Source: Bacteroidota bacterium (GTDB taxonomy: Bacteria > Bacteroidota > Bacteroidia > Bacteroidales > VadinHA17). From it: a stretch of 34,432 nucleotides of DNA. Below are positions 25,622 to 34,432 of the stretch, piece by piece. The position numbers were made by a program, and so were the translations under genes. The stretch spans positions 1 through 34,432 of the forward strand of contig DQWH01000196.1 in NCBI GenBank assembly GCA_011042635.1, in the 5' to 3' direction. Positions within the stretch are counted from its first letter, which is position 1. Every line of letters begins with the position of its first letter. The notes beneath the pieces were generated by a model that searched no databases, was not told the origin of the DNA, and worked only from the letters and a program-made list of their open reading frames with translations.

Positions 25622-28225
25622 TTATTCCACTACCTCCATTTTGGTTTTGAGCAGCACGGCATCGTCGGACGAGGGCCCCACCAGAATCTCATACCTGCCG
25701 GTATCCACCGAATATTCGCCGGTATCCGTGTGGTAGTATTCCAGCTCTTTCGCGCCCAGGGTAAAACGAACCGTGGTGGTTTCTCCCTGTTTCAGGTGGA
25801 TTCGTGTGAATCCGCGAAGGTCTTTCAGGGGAGCATTCCGGTATGTGTCAGGATATCTGACGTACAGTTGCGGCACTTCATCCCCGTCGAAAGTTCCGGT
25901 ATTGGTAATATCCACTTCCACGGTCACCGTTCCGTCACGGTTTATCCGGGAGGTATCCGTCCGGAGATTGGTATAATTGAATGTGGTGTAGCTCAAACCG
26001 TAACCGAAAGGGAACAGGGGTTCTTTGTCGAAATACCGGTAGGTTTTTCCTTTCATGTCGTAATCTTCGAACGGAGGAAGCTGATCCACCGATTTGTAGA
26101 AAGTGACCGGCAGCCTGCCGGCAGGATTGTAATCGCCGAACAGTATATCGGCAATGGCTGTTCCGGCGGCCTGTCCCGGATACCAGGCTTCCAGGATGGC
26201 CGGTAGGTTTTCGGCTTCCCAGGTCACGGAAAGGGGACTGCCGTTGAGCAATACCAGCACGGTGGGTTTTCCCAGGGCATGGATTTTTCTGATCAGTTCA
26301 CGCTGTACCCGCGGCAGATCGAGCGAGGTCCGGTCGCCGCCGCTGAATCCTTCCGTTTCAACCCGCATTTCTTCCCCTTCCAGGCGGGGAGAAAGACCCA
26401 TGAACAGGATAACCTGATCGGCCTGGCGGGCCACATCCAGGGCTTCCTCCAGAAGGTTTTCCCCGGGCTTTTTCCATAACAGCCGGCACACGGCGTTGCC
26501 ATGAAAATCATTGAATTCCAGACGGATGGGATAATATTTTCCGGCTTCCAGCTCCACAAACCGGTAATGTTTGACGGCATGGTGGACGCTGTGATAGGCG
26601 GTCAGGAGGCTATCATCAAGAAAAAGACGGAAGCTTTTGGCCTCCACTCCCAGGGCATACCTTCCTGAGACCGGGGGAACCAGTGTTCCTGTCCAGCGTA
26701 CACTGAACGTGTCGTCGGGCAGGGATGAGTAAGGCGTTCTGTCCCACCAGTTGAAATCCACACTGTCGTGTACCTCACTGACCACGGGTTCTCCTTCGCA
26801 CCGGCGGTTGGGGAAGAATTCAGCCTGAAGGCCCGGGGAGCCTGCGGTTTCATCGGAAAACAAGTATTGGGAAGGCAATGTGGTGAGATAGGGGATCCCT
26901 TCGGCATGATCCGAGCCCCTGGCATAGAGCACCCGCGTATTCCTGCCTAGCTTTTCGCGAATGCCCCGCAACGGGGTTACGGGATCGTACGGGGTTCCGT
27001 TGTAGTTTCCGAGAAGGACCTCCACGTCATCCGCATTGGGTCCGATAACCGCTATCGTGCCGATGTCTTTTGACAGGGGCAGCATATCGCCTTCATTTTT
27101 CAGCAGCACCATGGAACGGCGGGCCGCATCCAGGGCCTGTTTTTCATAGGCTCTGGAATTGACATTCTCATAAGGAATGCGGGTGTACGGCACCTTGTCG
27201 TCCGGATCGAACATGCCCAGCTGGAAGCGGGCTTTCATCAGGCGGATCACGGCCGTATCGATTTCGCTTTCTGAGATCAGGCCTTTTTCCACGGCTTTTA
27301 TCAGCGAGGGGAAAGCCGTCCCGCAGTTGAGGTCGGTACCGGCCATGACTGCCATAGCGGAGGCTTCCTCGGGATTAGCCGCCACGTTATGGCCGTCGTA
27401 GAAATCGCGGATGGCCCAGCAGTCGGATACAACATATCCTTTGAATCCGAATTCATCCCTCAGGATGTCCTGGAGAATTTCCCTGTTTCCGCAGCAGGGG
27501 TCGCCCATGAACCGGTTGTATGCACACATCACCGACTGCACATCGGCGTCGATGACGGAAGCCCGGAAAGCCGGCAGGTAGGTGTCCCTCAGGTCTCTTT
27601 CACTGATTACGGCATCGAAGGAATGCCGCAGGGGTTCGGGTCCGCTGTGTACCACATAGTGTTTGGAAGTAGCCACCGTTTTCAGGTAACGGGCGTCGTC
27701 GCCCTGCATGCCTTTGATAAACGCCACGGCCATTCTGGAGGTCAGGAAGGGATCTTCTCCGTAGGTTTCCATTCCCCTTCCCCAGCGGGGATCTCTGAAT
27801 ATGTTGATGTTTGGCGACCAGAAGGTCAGGCCCTGGTAAATACCCCGTTTTCCCTTTCGCTGAAATTCATGGTATTTGGCACGGGCCTCGTCGGAGATCA
27901 CCCGGGCCACATCCAGTATGCTTACAGTATCGAACATGGCGGCCAGTCCGATGGCCTGGGGGAAAACAGTGGCTTTGCCCGAGCGGGCCACGCCGTGCAG
28001 CGCTTCGTTCCACCAGTTGTATTCCGGAATGTTCAACCGTTCAATGGCCGGAGCCTCGTATACCATCTGTGAAACCTTTTCTTCCAGTGTCATTCTGGAA
28101 ACCAGGTCTACGGCACGTTCTCCGGGTGAAAGATCGGGATTCAGATAGGGTGGTACCGGAGACCGGTCGCATGCCGGCAGGATAGCACCCGCAAGGATCA
28201 GCACAAACAAAAGATTTTTTCTCAT
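25622..28225 (-). CDS. Glycoside hydrolase family 3 lipoprotein with inserted PA14 domain (beta-xylosidase/beta-glucosidase-like)
   Basis: MRKNLLFVLILAGAILPACD lipobox; YNWWNEALHGVARSGKATVFPQAIGLAAMFD, GYVVSDCWAIRDFYDGHN, PA14-like PPVSGRYALGVEAKSFRLFLDD, C-terminal Fn3-like domain. Confidence 0.94.
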   Translation of the reverse strand: MRKNLLFVLILAGAILPACDRSPVPPYLNPDLSPGERAVDLVSRMTLEEKVSQMVYEAPAIERLNIPEYNWWNEALHGVARSGKATVFPQAIGLAAMFDTVSILDVARVISDEARAKYHEFQRKGKRGIYQGLTFWSPNINIFRDPRWGRGMETYGEDPFLTSRMAVAFIKGMQGDDARYLKTVATSKHYVVHSGPEPLRHSFDAVISERDLRDTYLPAFRASVIDADVQSVMCAYNRFMGDPCCGNREILQDILRDEFGFKGYVVSDCWAIRDFYDGHNVAANPEEASAMAVMAGTDLNCGTAFPSLIKAVEKGLISESEIDTAVIRLMKARFQLGMFDPDDKVPYTRIPYENVNSRAYEKQALDAARRSMVLLKNEGDMLPLSKDIGTIAVIGPNADDVEVLLGNYNGTPYDPVTPLRGIREKLGRNTRVLYARGSDHAEGIPYLTTLPSQYLFSDETAGSPGLQAEFFPNRRCEGEPVVSEVHDSVDFNWWDRTPYSSLPDDTFSVRWTGTLVPPVSGRYALGVEAKSFRLFLDDSLLTAYHSVHHAVKHYRFVELEAGKYYPIRLEFNDFHGNAVCRLLWKKPGENLLEEALDVARQADQVILFMGLSPRLEGEEMRVETEGFSGGDRTSLDLPRVQRELIRKIHALGKPTVLVLLNGSPLSVTWEAENLPAILEAWYPGQAAGTAIADILFGDYNPAGRLPVTFYKSVDQLPPFEDYDMKGKTYRYFDKEPLFPFGYGLSYTTFNYTNLRTDTSRINRDGTVTVEVDITNTGTFDGDEVPQLYVRYPDTYRNAPLKDLRGFTRIHLKQGETTTVRFTLGAKELEYYHTDTGEYSVDTGRYEILVGPSSDDAVLLKTKMEVVE

Positions 28226-28247
28226 AATAAACGGAATAAATAGGTGC

Positions 28248-29423
28248 TTACTGAAGTTTTCCGGCTCCATCCCCGATATCGGGAAGGTAGAAGTCGGGTT
28301 TCAAACTGGTCTCCTTTTCATAGTTTTTTCCCACCTGGCGGATGAAAGTGTCGGTCATGTCCTGATGAACAATGCTCACGGTACATCCTCCGAAGCCGGC
28401 GCCCGTCATCCGGGAACCCAGCACGCCTTCGATTTTTCTTGCTTCGAATACCAGGGTGTCGAGCTCTTTTCCGGTTACTTCGTAATCGTTCCGCAGGCTG
28501 TCGTGCGATTCGTTCATCAGCTGCCCGAACTGTTTCAGGTCGCCTGATTTCAGTGCCAGCACCGCTTCAAGTACCCGCTGATTTTCCGATATTACATGAC
28601 GGGCCCGTTTGCGCACCACAGGCTCGGGAATGGCATCCTGAAGGGATTCGAACTCCTGGTAGGAGAGCTGGCTCAGGTGTTCGATTTTCTTTTTCTTGCT
28701 GATGTATTCCACCGCTCTGTCGCATTCACTGCGGCGCTCGTTGTATTTGGAATCGGTCAGCCCCCGCCGTTTGTTTGTATTGGAAATGACAAGGCAGTAT
28801 TCTTTCAGGTCCGTCGGAACCAGTTCGTACTGAAGGGTATCGCAGTTGAGGAACAGGGCGGCATTTTCTTTTCCCAGGCCGGAAGCAAACTGATCCATGA
28901 TCCCGCAGTTCATGCCGACAAATTCATTTTCGGCACGCTGCCCGATCAGGGCCAGTTCCACCATGGGAAATCCAGCCCGGTACATTTCATTGATGGCTAC
29001 CGCCATGACCATTTCGATGGAAGCGGAAGAAGAAAGACCGGCCCCGTTGGGAACGGTTCCCGAAAAAAGCATTTCCATCCCGTTGAGAACCACCCCGCGC
29101 TGAACAAACTGGTTGATCACCCCCAGGGGATAGTTCACCCATTCATTTCCCACTTTTTCTCCGATCTGGTCCAGGGGGATCTCTTTCCGGAAACTGAAAT
29201 TGGTGGTGGCAAAATGCAGCACAGGCCGGTTGGTGAGCCTTACCAGAAGATAGGTTCCGTAAGTAAGGGCACAGGGAAAGACGTACCCGTTGTTGTAGTC
29301 GGTATGCTCTCCGATCAGGTTGACCCGTCCCGGTGCAAAATATATTTCCGGCGACCGCCCGTCACCGGGGTAAAGTTGATGAAATGTTTCCAGCAGTTTC
29401 GCGGTGTTTACAGAATGATTCAT
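28248..29423 (-). CDS. galK: Galactokinase
   Basis: APGRVNLIGEHTDYNNGYVFPCAL, PNGAGLSSSASIEM, GMNCGIMDQFASGLG, RMTGAGFGGCTVSIV. Confidence 0.97.
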   Translation of the reverse strand: MNHSVNTAKLLETFHQLYPGDGRSPEIYFAPGRVNLIGEHTDYNNGYVFPCALTYGTYLLVRLTNRPVLHFATTNFSFRKEIPLDQIGEKVGNEWVNYPLGVINQFVQRGVVLNGMEMLFSGTVPNGAGLSSSASIEMVMAVAINEMYRAGFPMVELALIGQRAENEFVGMNCGIMDQFASGLGKENAALFLNCDTLQYELVPTDLKEYCLVISNTNKRRGLTDSKYNERRSECDRAVEYISKKKKIEHLSQLSYQEFESLQDAIPEPVVRKRARHVISENQRVLEAVLALKSGDLKQFGQLMNESHDSLRNDYEVTGKELDTLVFEARKIEGVLGSRMTGAGFGGCTVSIVHQDMTDTFIRQVGKNYEKETSLKPDFYLPDIGDGAGKLQ

Positions 29424-29658
29424 ACGTTGGTGTTTATTAATGACTAATCTAAAAAACTCTCTAAAATTAGGGATAATGCTTTAAAGAGACAGCGATATGC
29501 GGGAAAAAAACTTCATTTTTGTTATTTTGCGCATCCGGTGGAACGAGACCATCCGGCCGTGCAGGGCGGAATGTAATAATATGTTATTAAATAATATTAA
29601 TATTGTGATAAATAATATAAAATATAAAATGAATTTTATTTAATATAAATTTAATATA

Positions 29659-32508
29659 ATGAAAATCAGAATGTATGTTTTATTACTCCTCGTCCTTATC
29701 TGGGGAGGATCGCTGGCGGGCCAGGAAAAGAAACCCCTGGATCACAGTGTGTTTGAAAAATGGAACGACATAGGTGCCTACCGGATATCTCCCGACGGGA
29801 ACTGGCTGGCCTGGGTAGTGGCGCCCGCCCGGGGTGATGGTACTCTGTACGTGAGAAATCTAAAGAACGGAGAGGTGAGAGAGTTTGCAAGGGGAGAGCA
29901 GCCCCAGTTTCTTCCCGATTCCCGTACCTTGTTATTCAGAGTTTCTCCTCCGTTCGATTCGCTCAGGCAGGCCCGGCTGGATAAAAAGAAACCGGAAGAA
30001 ATGCCGAAGGATACGCTGGGTATTTATATGCTGGAATCGGGAACACTTGAAAAGGTGGAGCGGGTAAAATCGTTCCGGGTTCCGGAAGAAGGAGCTCCCT
30101 GGTTTGCGTATCATCTGGAAAAACCCGCTCCCGTGAAAGACACCCTGAAAATCGGGGAAGAAATGGAAGAGGAAGAAAAGAGCCGGATAAAGAAAGAAAA
30201 GGAGGCTATCAGGAAAAAGAATGAGGCCATAAAAAAAGCAAAGGGATCGGATCTGGTGGTGGTCAATACCTCAAACGGAAAGGAATATGTGTTCAATGAT
30301 ATTACAAACTACCAGATTTCAAAAAAGGGAGATCTTTTTGTGTTTCTTGAAGAAAAAGGAGATTCGGTGAACCAGACACGGCTTCTGACCCTGGAAACCG
30401 GCTCGGGAAAGGTTACCGGTATGTTCAGCGGGGAAGGGGAACTGAAGAAGATGGCTGTAGATGAGGATGGAAAACAGGTGGCTTTCCTTTTTTCGGCCGA
30501 TACCGGCGACGTAAAAATATTCGATCTGTATTACGGACCGGTGAAGGATGAGGAGGCAAGGATGGTGATCGGCCGAGAACACGGGAGCATGCAGGAAAAC
30601 TGGTGTGTGAGCGAGCATGGAAGCCTGTGGTTTTCCCGTAGCGGCGAAAGGTTGTTTTTCGGTACCGCGCCGGTACCGGAGCCCGAACCGGAAGACACCC
30701 TGTTGCCTGAAGAAAAATACGAAATGGACCTGTGGGCATGGACCGACGGCATGTTGCAGCCCATGCAGAAAGCACGGCTGGAAAGGCTGAAAAACAGGAA
30801 TTACCTGGCGGTTTACCATATTCCGAAGAAAAGAATGGTGCAACTGGCCGACGAAAATATGCAGCGGGTGAATGTTTCCATGCGGGGCGACGGAGACGTG
30901 GCCCTGGGATTGGATGATACTCCCTACCTGAAATACATTTCGTGGGATGCGGGAGGATATGTGGATATGTACCGGGTGGATGTGAATACAGGAGGCCGTA
31001 AAAAGATCTTTACCATGACGCGCAACCGCTATTCTTTTTCTCCCGGAGGAAAATACCTGGCCTGGTTTTCTTCGGCCGACAGTATATGGTATGCCATGGA
31101 TATGGAGAAGGAAACCCGGGTGAACCTGACGGGCAGTCTGAATGCAGTGTTCTGGGATCCCCTGCACGATACGCCTTCTCCCACTCCGCCGAACGGTGTG
31201 GTGGGGTGGACGAAAAACGATGAATACATTGTGTTGTACGACGATACCGATATCTGGAAGCTCGACCCCGCCGGGAAGGAAGAACCCCTGAACCTGACCG
31301 CCGGTTACGGGGCCAGGAACGGGATCAGATACCGGTATCTGAATCTCGACCGGGATAAGGACTACCTTCCTTCATCGGGAGAAGCGCCGGTAAGTCTGTT
31401 CCATCTGCGCGACAAAAGTTCGGGTTATGCCCTGATCAGAATGAACCAGGCACAGAAACCGCAGGAACTCCTCACAGGTGATTTCCGTTTTTACGGAGAA
31501 CAGAAAGCAAAAAATGCCGAAAAACTGGTATACCGGCGCTCCAGTTTCGGGGAATACCCCGACCTGTGGGTAAGCGACCTGCGGTTCAGAAAACCGGAAA
31601 AGGTATCGCATGCCAATCCGCAACAGGACGAGTACCTCTGGGGAACGGCCGAGCTGGTGGAATGGACCTCGATGTCGGGTGAGCTGCTGCAGGGAATCCT
31701 CTACAAGCCCGAGAATTTCGACCCGGAAAAGAAATATCCCCTCATGGTGTATTTCTATGAACGCTATTCCGATGCCCTGCACCGGCATATCCCGCCGCGG
31801 CCGGGCCATAATATCAATTTCACCCAGTATGTCAGCGACGGATACCTGGTGTTCCTTCCCGATGTATCGTATAAAACAGGGTATCCTGGAGAAAGCGCCT
31901 ACAATGCTGTGGTATCGGGCACCACGTACCTGATAGACCGGTATCCTTTCGTTGACCGCGATCATGTGGGTGTGCAGGGTCATAGCTGGGGAGCCTATCA
32001 GATAGCCTGGATCATTACCCGCACCGACCTGTTCAAAGCAGCCGAGGCAGGAGCCCCGGTGAGCAATATGACCAGTGCATACGGCGGTATCCGCTGGGAA
32101 TCGGGCATGGTGAGGCAATTCCAGTACGAAGAAACGCAGAGCCGTATCGGAGGGACCCTGTGGGAGAAACCCTGGCACTACATTGAAAATTCCCCCCTGT
32201 TCTTTGTACCCCGGATCAAAACACCGCTGTTGATCCTTCACAATGACAAAGACGGGGCTGTTCCGTGGTACCAGGGTATCGAGCTCTTTACCGCCATGCG
32301 GAGGCTCGGGAAACCGGTATGGCTGTTGAATTACAACGGGGAACCCCACCACCTGACCACCTGGGGAAACCGTATGGACTATACCATTCGTATGAAACAG
32401 TTCTTCGATCACTATCTGAAAGACGCCCCGGCTCCCGAATGGATGGTGAAAGGCATTCCGGCCACGGAAAAAGGCATCAACGACGGATACCGCTTGATGG
32501 AAGAATAA
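29659..32508 (+). CDS. S9 family prolyl-oligopeptidase-type peptidase (secreted)
   Basis: Signal peptide MKIRMYVLLLLVLIWGGSLAG; beta-propeller region; catalytic GVQGHSWGAYQIAW, HNDKDGAVPWYQG, GEPHHLTTW. Confidence 0.93.
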   Translation: MKIRMYVLLLLVLIWGGSLAGQEKKPLDHSVFEKWNDIGAYRISPDGNWLAWVVAPARGDGTLYVRNLKNGEVREFARGEQPQFLPDSRTLLFRVSPPFDSLRQARLDKKKPEEMPKDTLGIYMLESGTLEKVERVKSFRVPEEGAPWFAYHLEKPAPVKDTLKIGEEMEEEEKSRIKKEKEAIRKKNEAIKKAKGSDLVVVNTSNGKEYVFNDITNYQISKKGDLFVFLEEKGDSVNQTRLLTLETGSGKVTGMFSGEGELKKMAVDEDGKQVAFLFSADTGDVKIFDLYYGPVKDEEARMVIGREHGSMQENWCVSEHGSLWFSRSGERLFFGTAPVPEPEPEDTLLPEEKYEMDLWAWTDGMLQPMQKARLERLKNRNYLAVYHIPKKRMVQLADENMQRVNVSMRGDGDVALGLDDTPYLKYISWDAGGYVDMYRVDVNTGGRKKIFTMTRNRYSFSPGGKYLAWFSSADSIWYAMDMEKETRVNLTGSLNAVFWDPLHDTPSPTPPNGVVGWTKNDEYIVLYDDTDIWKLDPAGKEEPLNLTAGYGARNGIRYRYLNLDRDKDYLPSSGEAPVSLFHLRDKSSGYALIRMNQAQKPQELLTGDFRFYGEQKAKNAEKLVYRRSSFGEYPDLWVSDLRFRKPEKVSHANPQQDEYLWGTAELVEWTSMSGELLQGILYKPENFDPEKKYPLMVYFYERYSDALHRHIPPRPGHNINFTQYVSDGYLVFLPDVSYKTGYPGESAYNAVVSGTTYLIDRYPFVDRDHVGVQGHSWGAYQIAWIITRTDLFKAAEAGAPVSNMTSAYGGIRWESGMVRQFQYEETQSRIGGTLWEKPWHYIENSPLFFVPRIKTPLLILHNDKDGAVPWYQGIELFTAMRRLGKPVWLLNYNGEPHHLTTWGNRMDYTIRMKQFFDHYLKDAPAPEWMVKGIPATEKGINDGYRLMEE

Positions 32509-32532
32509 AAGAAAATGTTCTGTACCACTGCC

Positions 32533-32562
32533 ACCGGGAAAAGACGTCTGCCTTTTCCCGGT
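32533..32562 (+). terminator. Hairpin between convergent S9 and M1 peptidase genes
   Basis: ACCGGGAAAAG (32533-32543) / CTTTTCCCGGT (32552-32562), perfect 11-bp stem, 8-nt loop, weak T-rich tail. Confidence 0.75.
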
Positions 32563-32565
32563 TTC

Positions 32566-34432
32566 TTATTCGTTTTCCGGATACCAGGCTGATGCCCGGA
32601 ACAGTTTGTCGGACGACTGGAGGATTTTCATCCGCAGGTTTTCGGGATAACCCGGCCTTTCGTCCAGGAACCGGCTGACAGTATTTGCGGCCGAACGGCT
32701 GTTGTAGGTTCCCAGGGTAGCGTCCAGCCAGCGGCCGGGGAAAAAGATATCACCGGTAATTTGTATTTCTTCCAGTAATTCAAGTGCGGGCAAAATGTAT
32801 TGCTCCGAGCGGGGTTGGCGAAACGGATGATGCAGCCATGTGAGGGATTTCAATACCCAGGGTTCGTGTTCCCTGTTCTCGGCCAGGGTAAAACTGGCGA
32901 AGCAGGAATCGCGTACCGCCGGATCGGGTGAGAGGGCCGGAACCACAAAATCGAATTGTTCCAGCCGGTCGGGGTGGGTAATGGAAGCCCGTTGCCTGAC
33001 CCTGATCTCCTCATATCTTTCGGGAAGCCGCAGCATCAGCTCATAGGCCAGTTCCGTCCTGTCGGTTTCCGGAAGAAGCAGGTGGCCGGCCTGTTCTTTT
33101 CCTTCCCATACCCGTGCCAGCCACCGGGTGGTTTCTTCCGAAACGGTCATGTTGGAAAGGGCCATGAACCAGGTGCGGGCCATATCGGGGGTGGAAGCGG
33201 CCAGCGTTTTTTCCCTGAGCAGGCTTTCCAGCGGCGCAGCCCATTTTTCCCTCGCCGCCGGATCGAGGAATTGCCGGAACAGGGTATGGGCATACGACAG
33301 GATACGACGGATGATCTGGCGGTCGGATTCCGTTGCCAGTTCCCTGAGGATGAGGTCCAACAGTTCACCGGGTTCTACCTGGCGGTGCATCAGGTTTTCC
33401 CACAGGTTGATCCAGCAAACACCACGTTGTAAAGGAGTCAGATCCTGCAGGCCTTTCAGAAAGGTTTGCCGGCTGAGGGAATCGATGCGGAAATATCCAT
33501 AGCCCAGGCCGTTGCTGTTGGGAAGGATATACCGAAGGGGGAGCGAACCGGGTTGCGGTTCGAGTCTTATTTTATCTCTGGAGGTTTTTACAGGCAGGCA
33601 GGTATCCCTGTTTTCCCAGGCAGCCAACAGGTACAGGGTTTGTGGCCAGTGTCTTTTCCTGCCAGCCGGATCGCCGGCCAAAAGAAGGATGGTTCGCCCG
33701 TTGGCGGCCGGAGAGACATGAAAATGAGGCATGCCCGGCTCTCCGATCCAGATTTTTCCCCATGCCTGCAGGTCTTCTGCCGTCAATTGGTCGAGGATCC
33801 GGATCAGGTCTTTCCAGGTGGCATTCCCGTATGCATAGGTATTCAGGTATTGCTGCAATCCTTTCCTGAGAACCGGTTCATCCATGATTTGCTCCAGCAT
33901 CCGCATGGCAATGGGGGCCTTGTGATATATAATGTTCCCGTAAAGGGTCCCTGCATTGCGCAGGTTGTCCAGCGGTTGAGCCACGGGATGGGTTCCGGCA
34001 GTGCGGTCTACTTCATAAGCCGGGGGATAATGGTTCAGCAGAAACAGCAGATCGTGGTCGATCTCCGGAAAAGAGGGATTCACGATCTTGTCGGCCATGA
34101 AACCGGCGAAAACTTCTTTGAGCCATACATCGTCGAACCATTCCATGGTGACCAGATCGCCGAACCAGATATGGGATGTTTCATGGGCGATGAGGTTGGC
34201 CCGCCCCAGCTGCTCCTGCAGATCGGGGGCCTCATTCAGCAAAACGCGGGTATCACTGTAAAAAACCGAGCCGGGATGTTCCATCCCTCCGTACTGAAAT
34301 GAAGGAATTAGAACAAAATCGAACTTGTCGAAAGGATACGGTATGCCGGTATATTCTTCCATCCATTCCAGGGCGTTCTCATGCAGGCTGAACACTTCAT
34401 TACGGTTTCTGCGTACCTTTTTTTCGTCGGTT
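32566..34432 (-). CDS. M1 family aminopeptidase (5' partial, continues beyond window)
   Basis: YGGMEHPG, HETSHIWFGDLVTMEWFDDVWLKEVFAGF (HExxH-18-E), HKAPIAMRMLE; frame open to window edge (EKKVRRNRNEVFSLHENALEW). Confidence 0.93.
   Translation of the reverse strand, partial: TDEKKVRRNRNEVFSLHENALEWMEEYTGIPYPFDKFDFVLIPSFQYGGMEHPGSVFYSDTRVLLNEAPDLQEQLGRANLIAHETSHIWFGDLVTMEWFDDVWLKEVFAGFMADKIVNPSFPEIDHDLLFLLNHYPPAYEVDRTAGTHPVAQPLDNLRNAGTLYGNIIYHKAPIAMRMLEQIMDEPVLRKGLQQYLNTYAYGNATWKDLIRILDQLTAEDLQAWGKIWIGEPGMPHFHVSPAANGRTILLLAGDPAGRKRHWPQTLYLLAAWENRDTCLPVKTSRDKIRLEPQPGSLPLRYILPNSNGLGYGYFRIDSLSRQTFLKGLQDLTPLQRGVCWINLWENLMHRQVEPGELLDLILRELATESDRQIIRRILSYAHTLFRQFLDPAAREKWAAPLESLLREKTLAASTPDMARTWFMALSNMTVSEETTRWLARVWEGKEQAGHLLLPETDRTELAYELMLRLPERYEEIRVRQRASITHPDRLEQFDFVVPALSPDPAVRDSCFASFTLAENREHEPWVLKSLTWLHHPFRQPRSEQYILPALELLEEIQITGDIFFPGRWLDATLGTYNSRSAANTVSRFLDERPGYPENLRMKILQSSDKLFRASAWYPENE

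Noticed and set aside
1-34432. Search for CRISPR arrays, tRNAs, rRNAs, transposases, prophage or canonical defence genes
   Set aside because: No supporting motifs or repeat structures recognised by eye; a tRNAscan/Infernal and HMM run would be needed to exclude small RNAs.

Overview
This window is chromosomal sequence from a Bacteroidetes-type bacterium. Supporting signs are TAnnTTTG-like -7 boxes, lipoprotein signal peptides and AT-rich leaders without clear Shine-Dalgarno sites. Most of it is ordinary: a SpoIIE-type phosphatase (5' partial), a UDP-glucuronate-epimerase-like SDR, a MacB/FtsX permease, a MATE transporter, a PAP2 phosphatase, aldose 1-epimerase, an AddB-like Fe-S nuclease, a CspA-type cold-shock protein, a DEAD-box helicase, TypA/BipA, a GH3 enzyme with PA14, galactokinase, an S9 peptidase and an M1 peptidase (partial). 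The main points of interest are: (1) 18070-19806, a protein with about 19 nearly perfect 12-residue repeats, predicted beta-solenoid, fused to a two-TM K+-channel pore (TIGYGD); (2) 8747-11554, a TIM-barrel glycosidase-like module fused to an FGE/SUMF1-fold domain lacking the FGE catalytic cysteines, followed by a membrane-anchored GATase-like/(alpha/alpha)6 glycosidase protein; (3) a patch of decaying genes at 19.77-21.95 kb: a CpxP-like gene with an in-frame amber stop, an ECF sigma gene missing both ends and running into a membrane-protein remnant, and a frameshifted DUF3124 gene; (4) a tandem array of 12-bp palindromic repeats; (5) a possible transcription attenuator upstream of the cold-shock-linked DEAD-box helicase. 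Assignments come from motif recognition by eye. No database searches were run.
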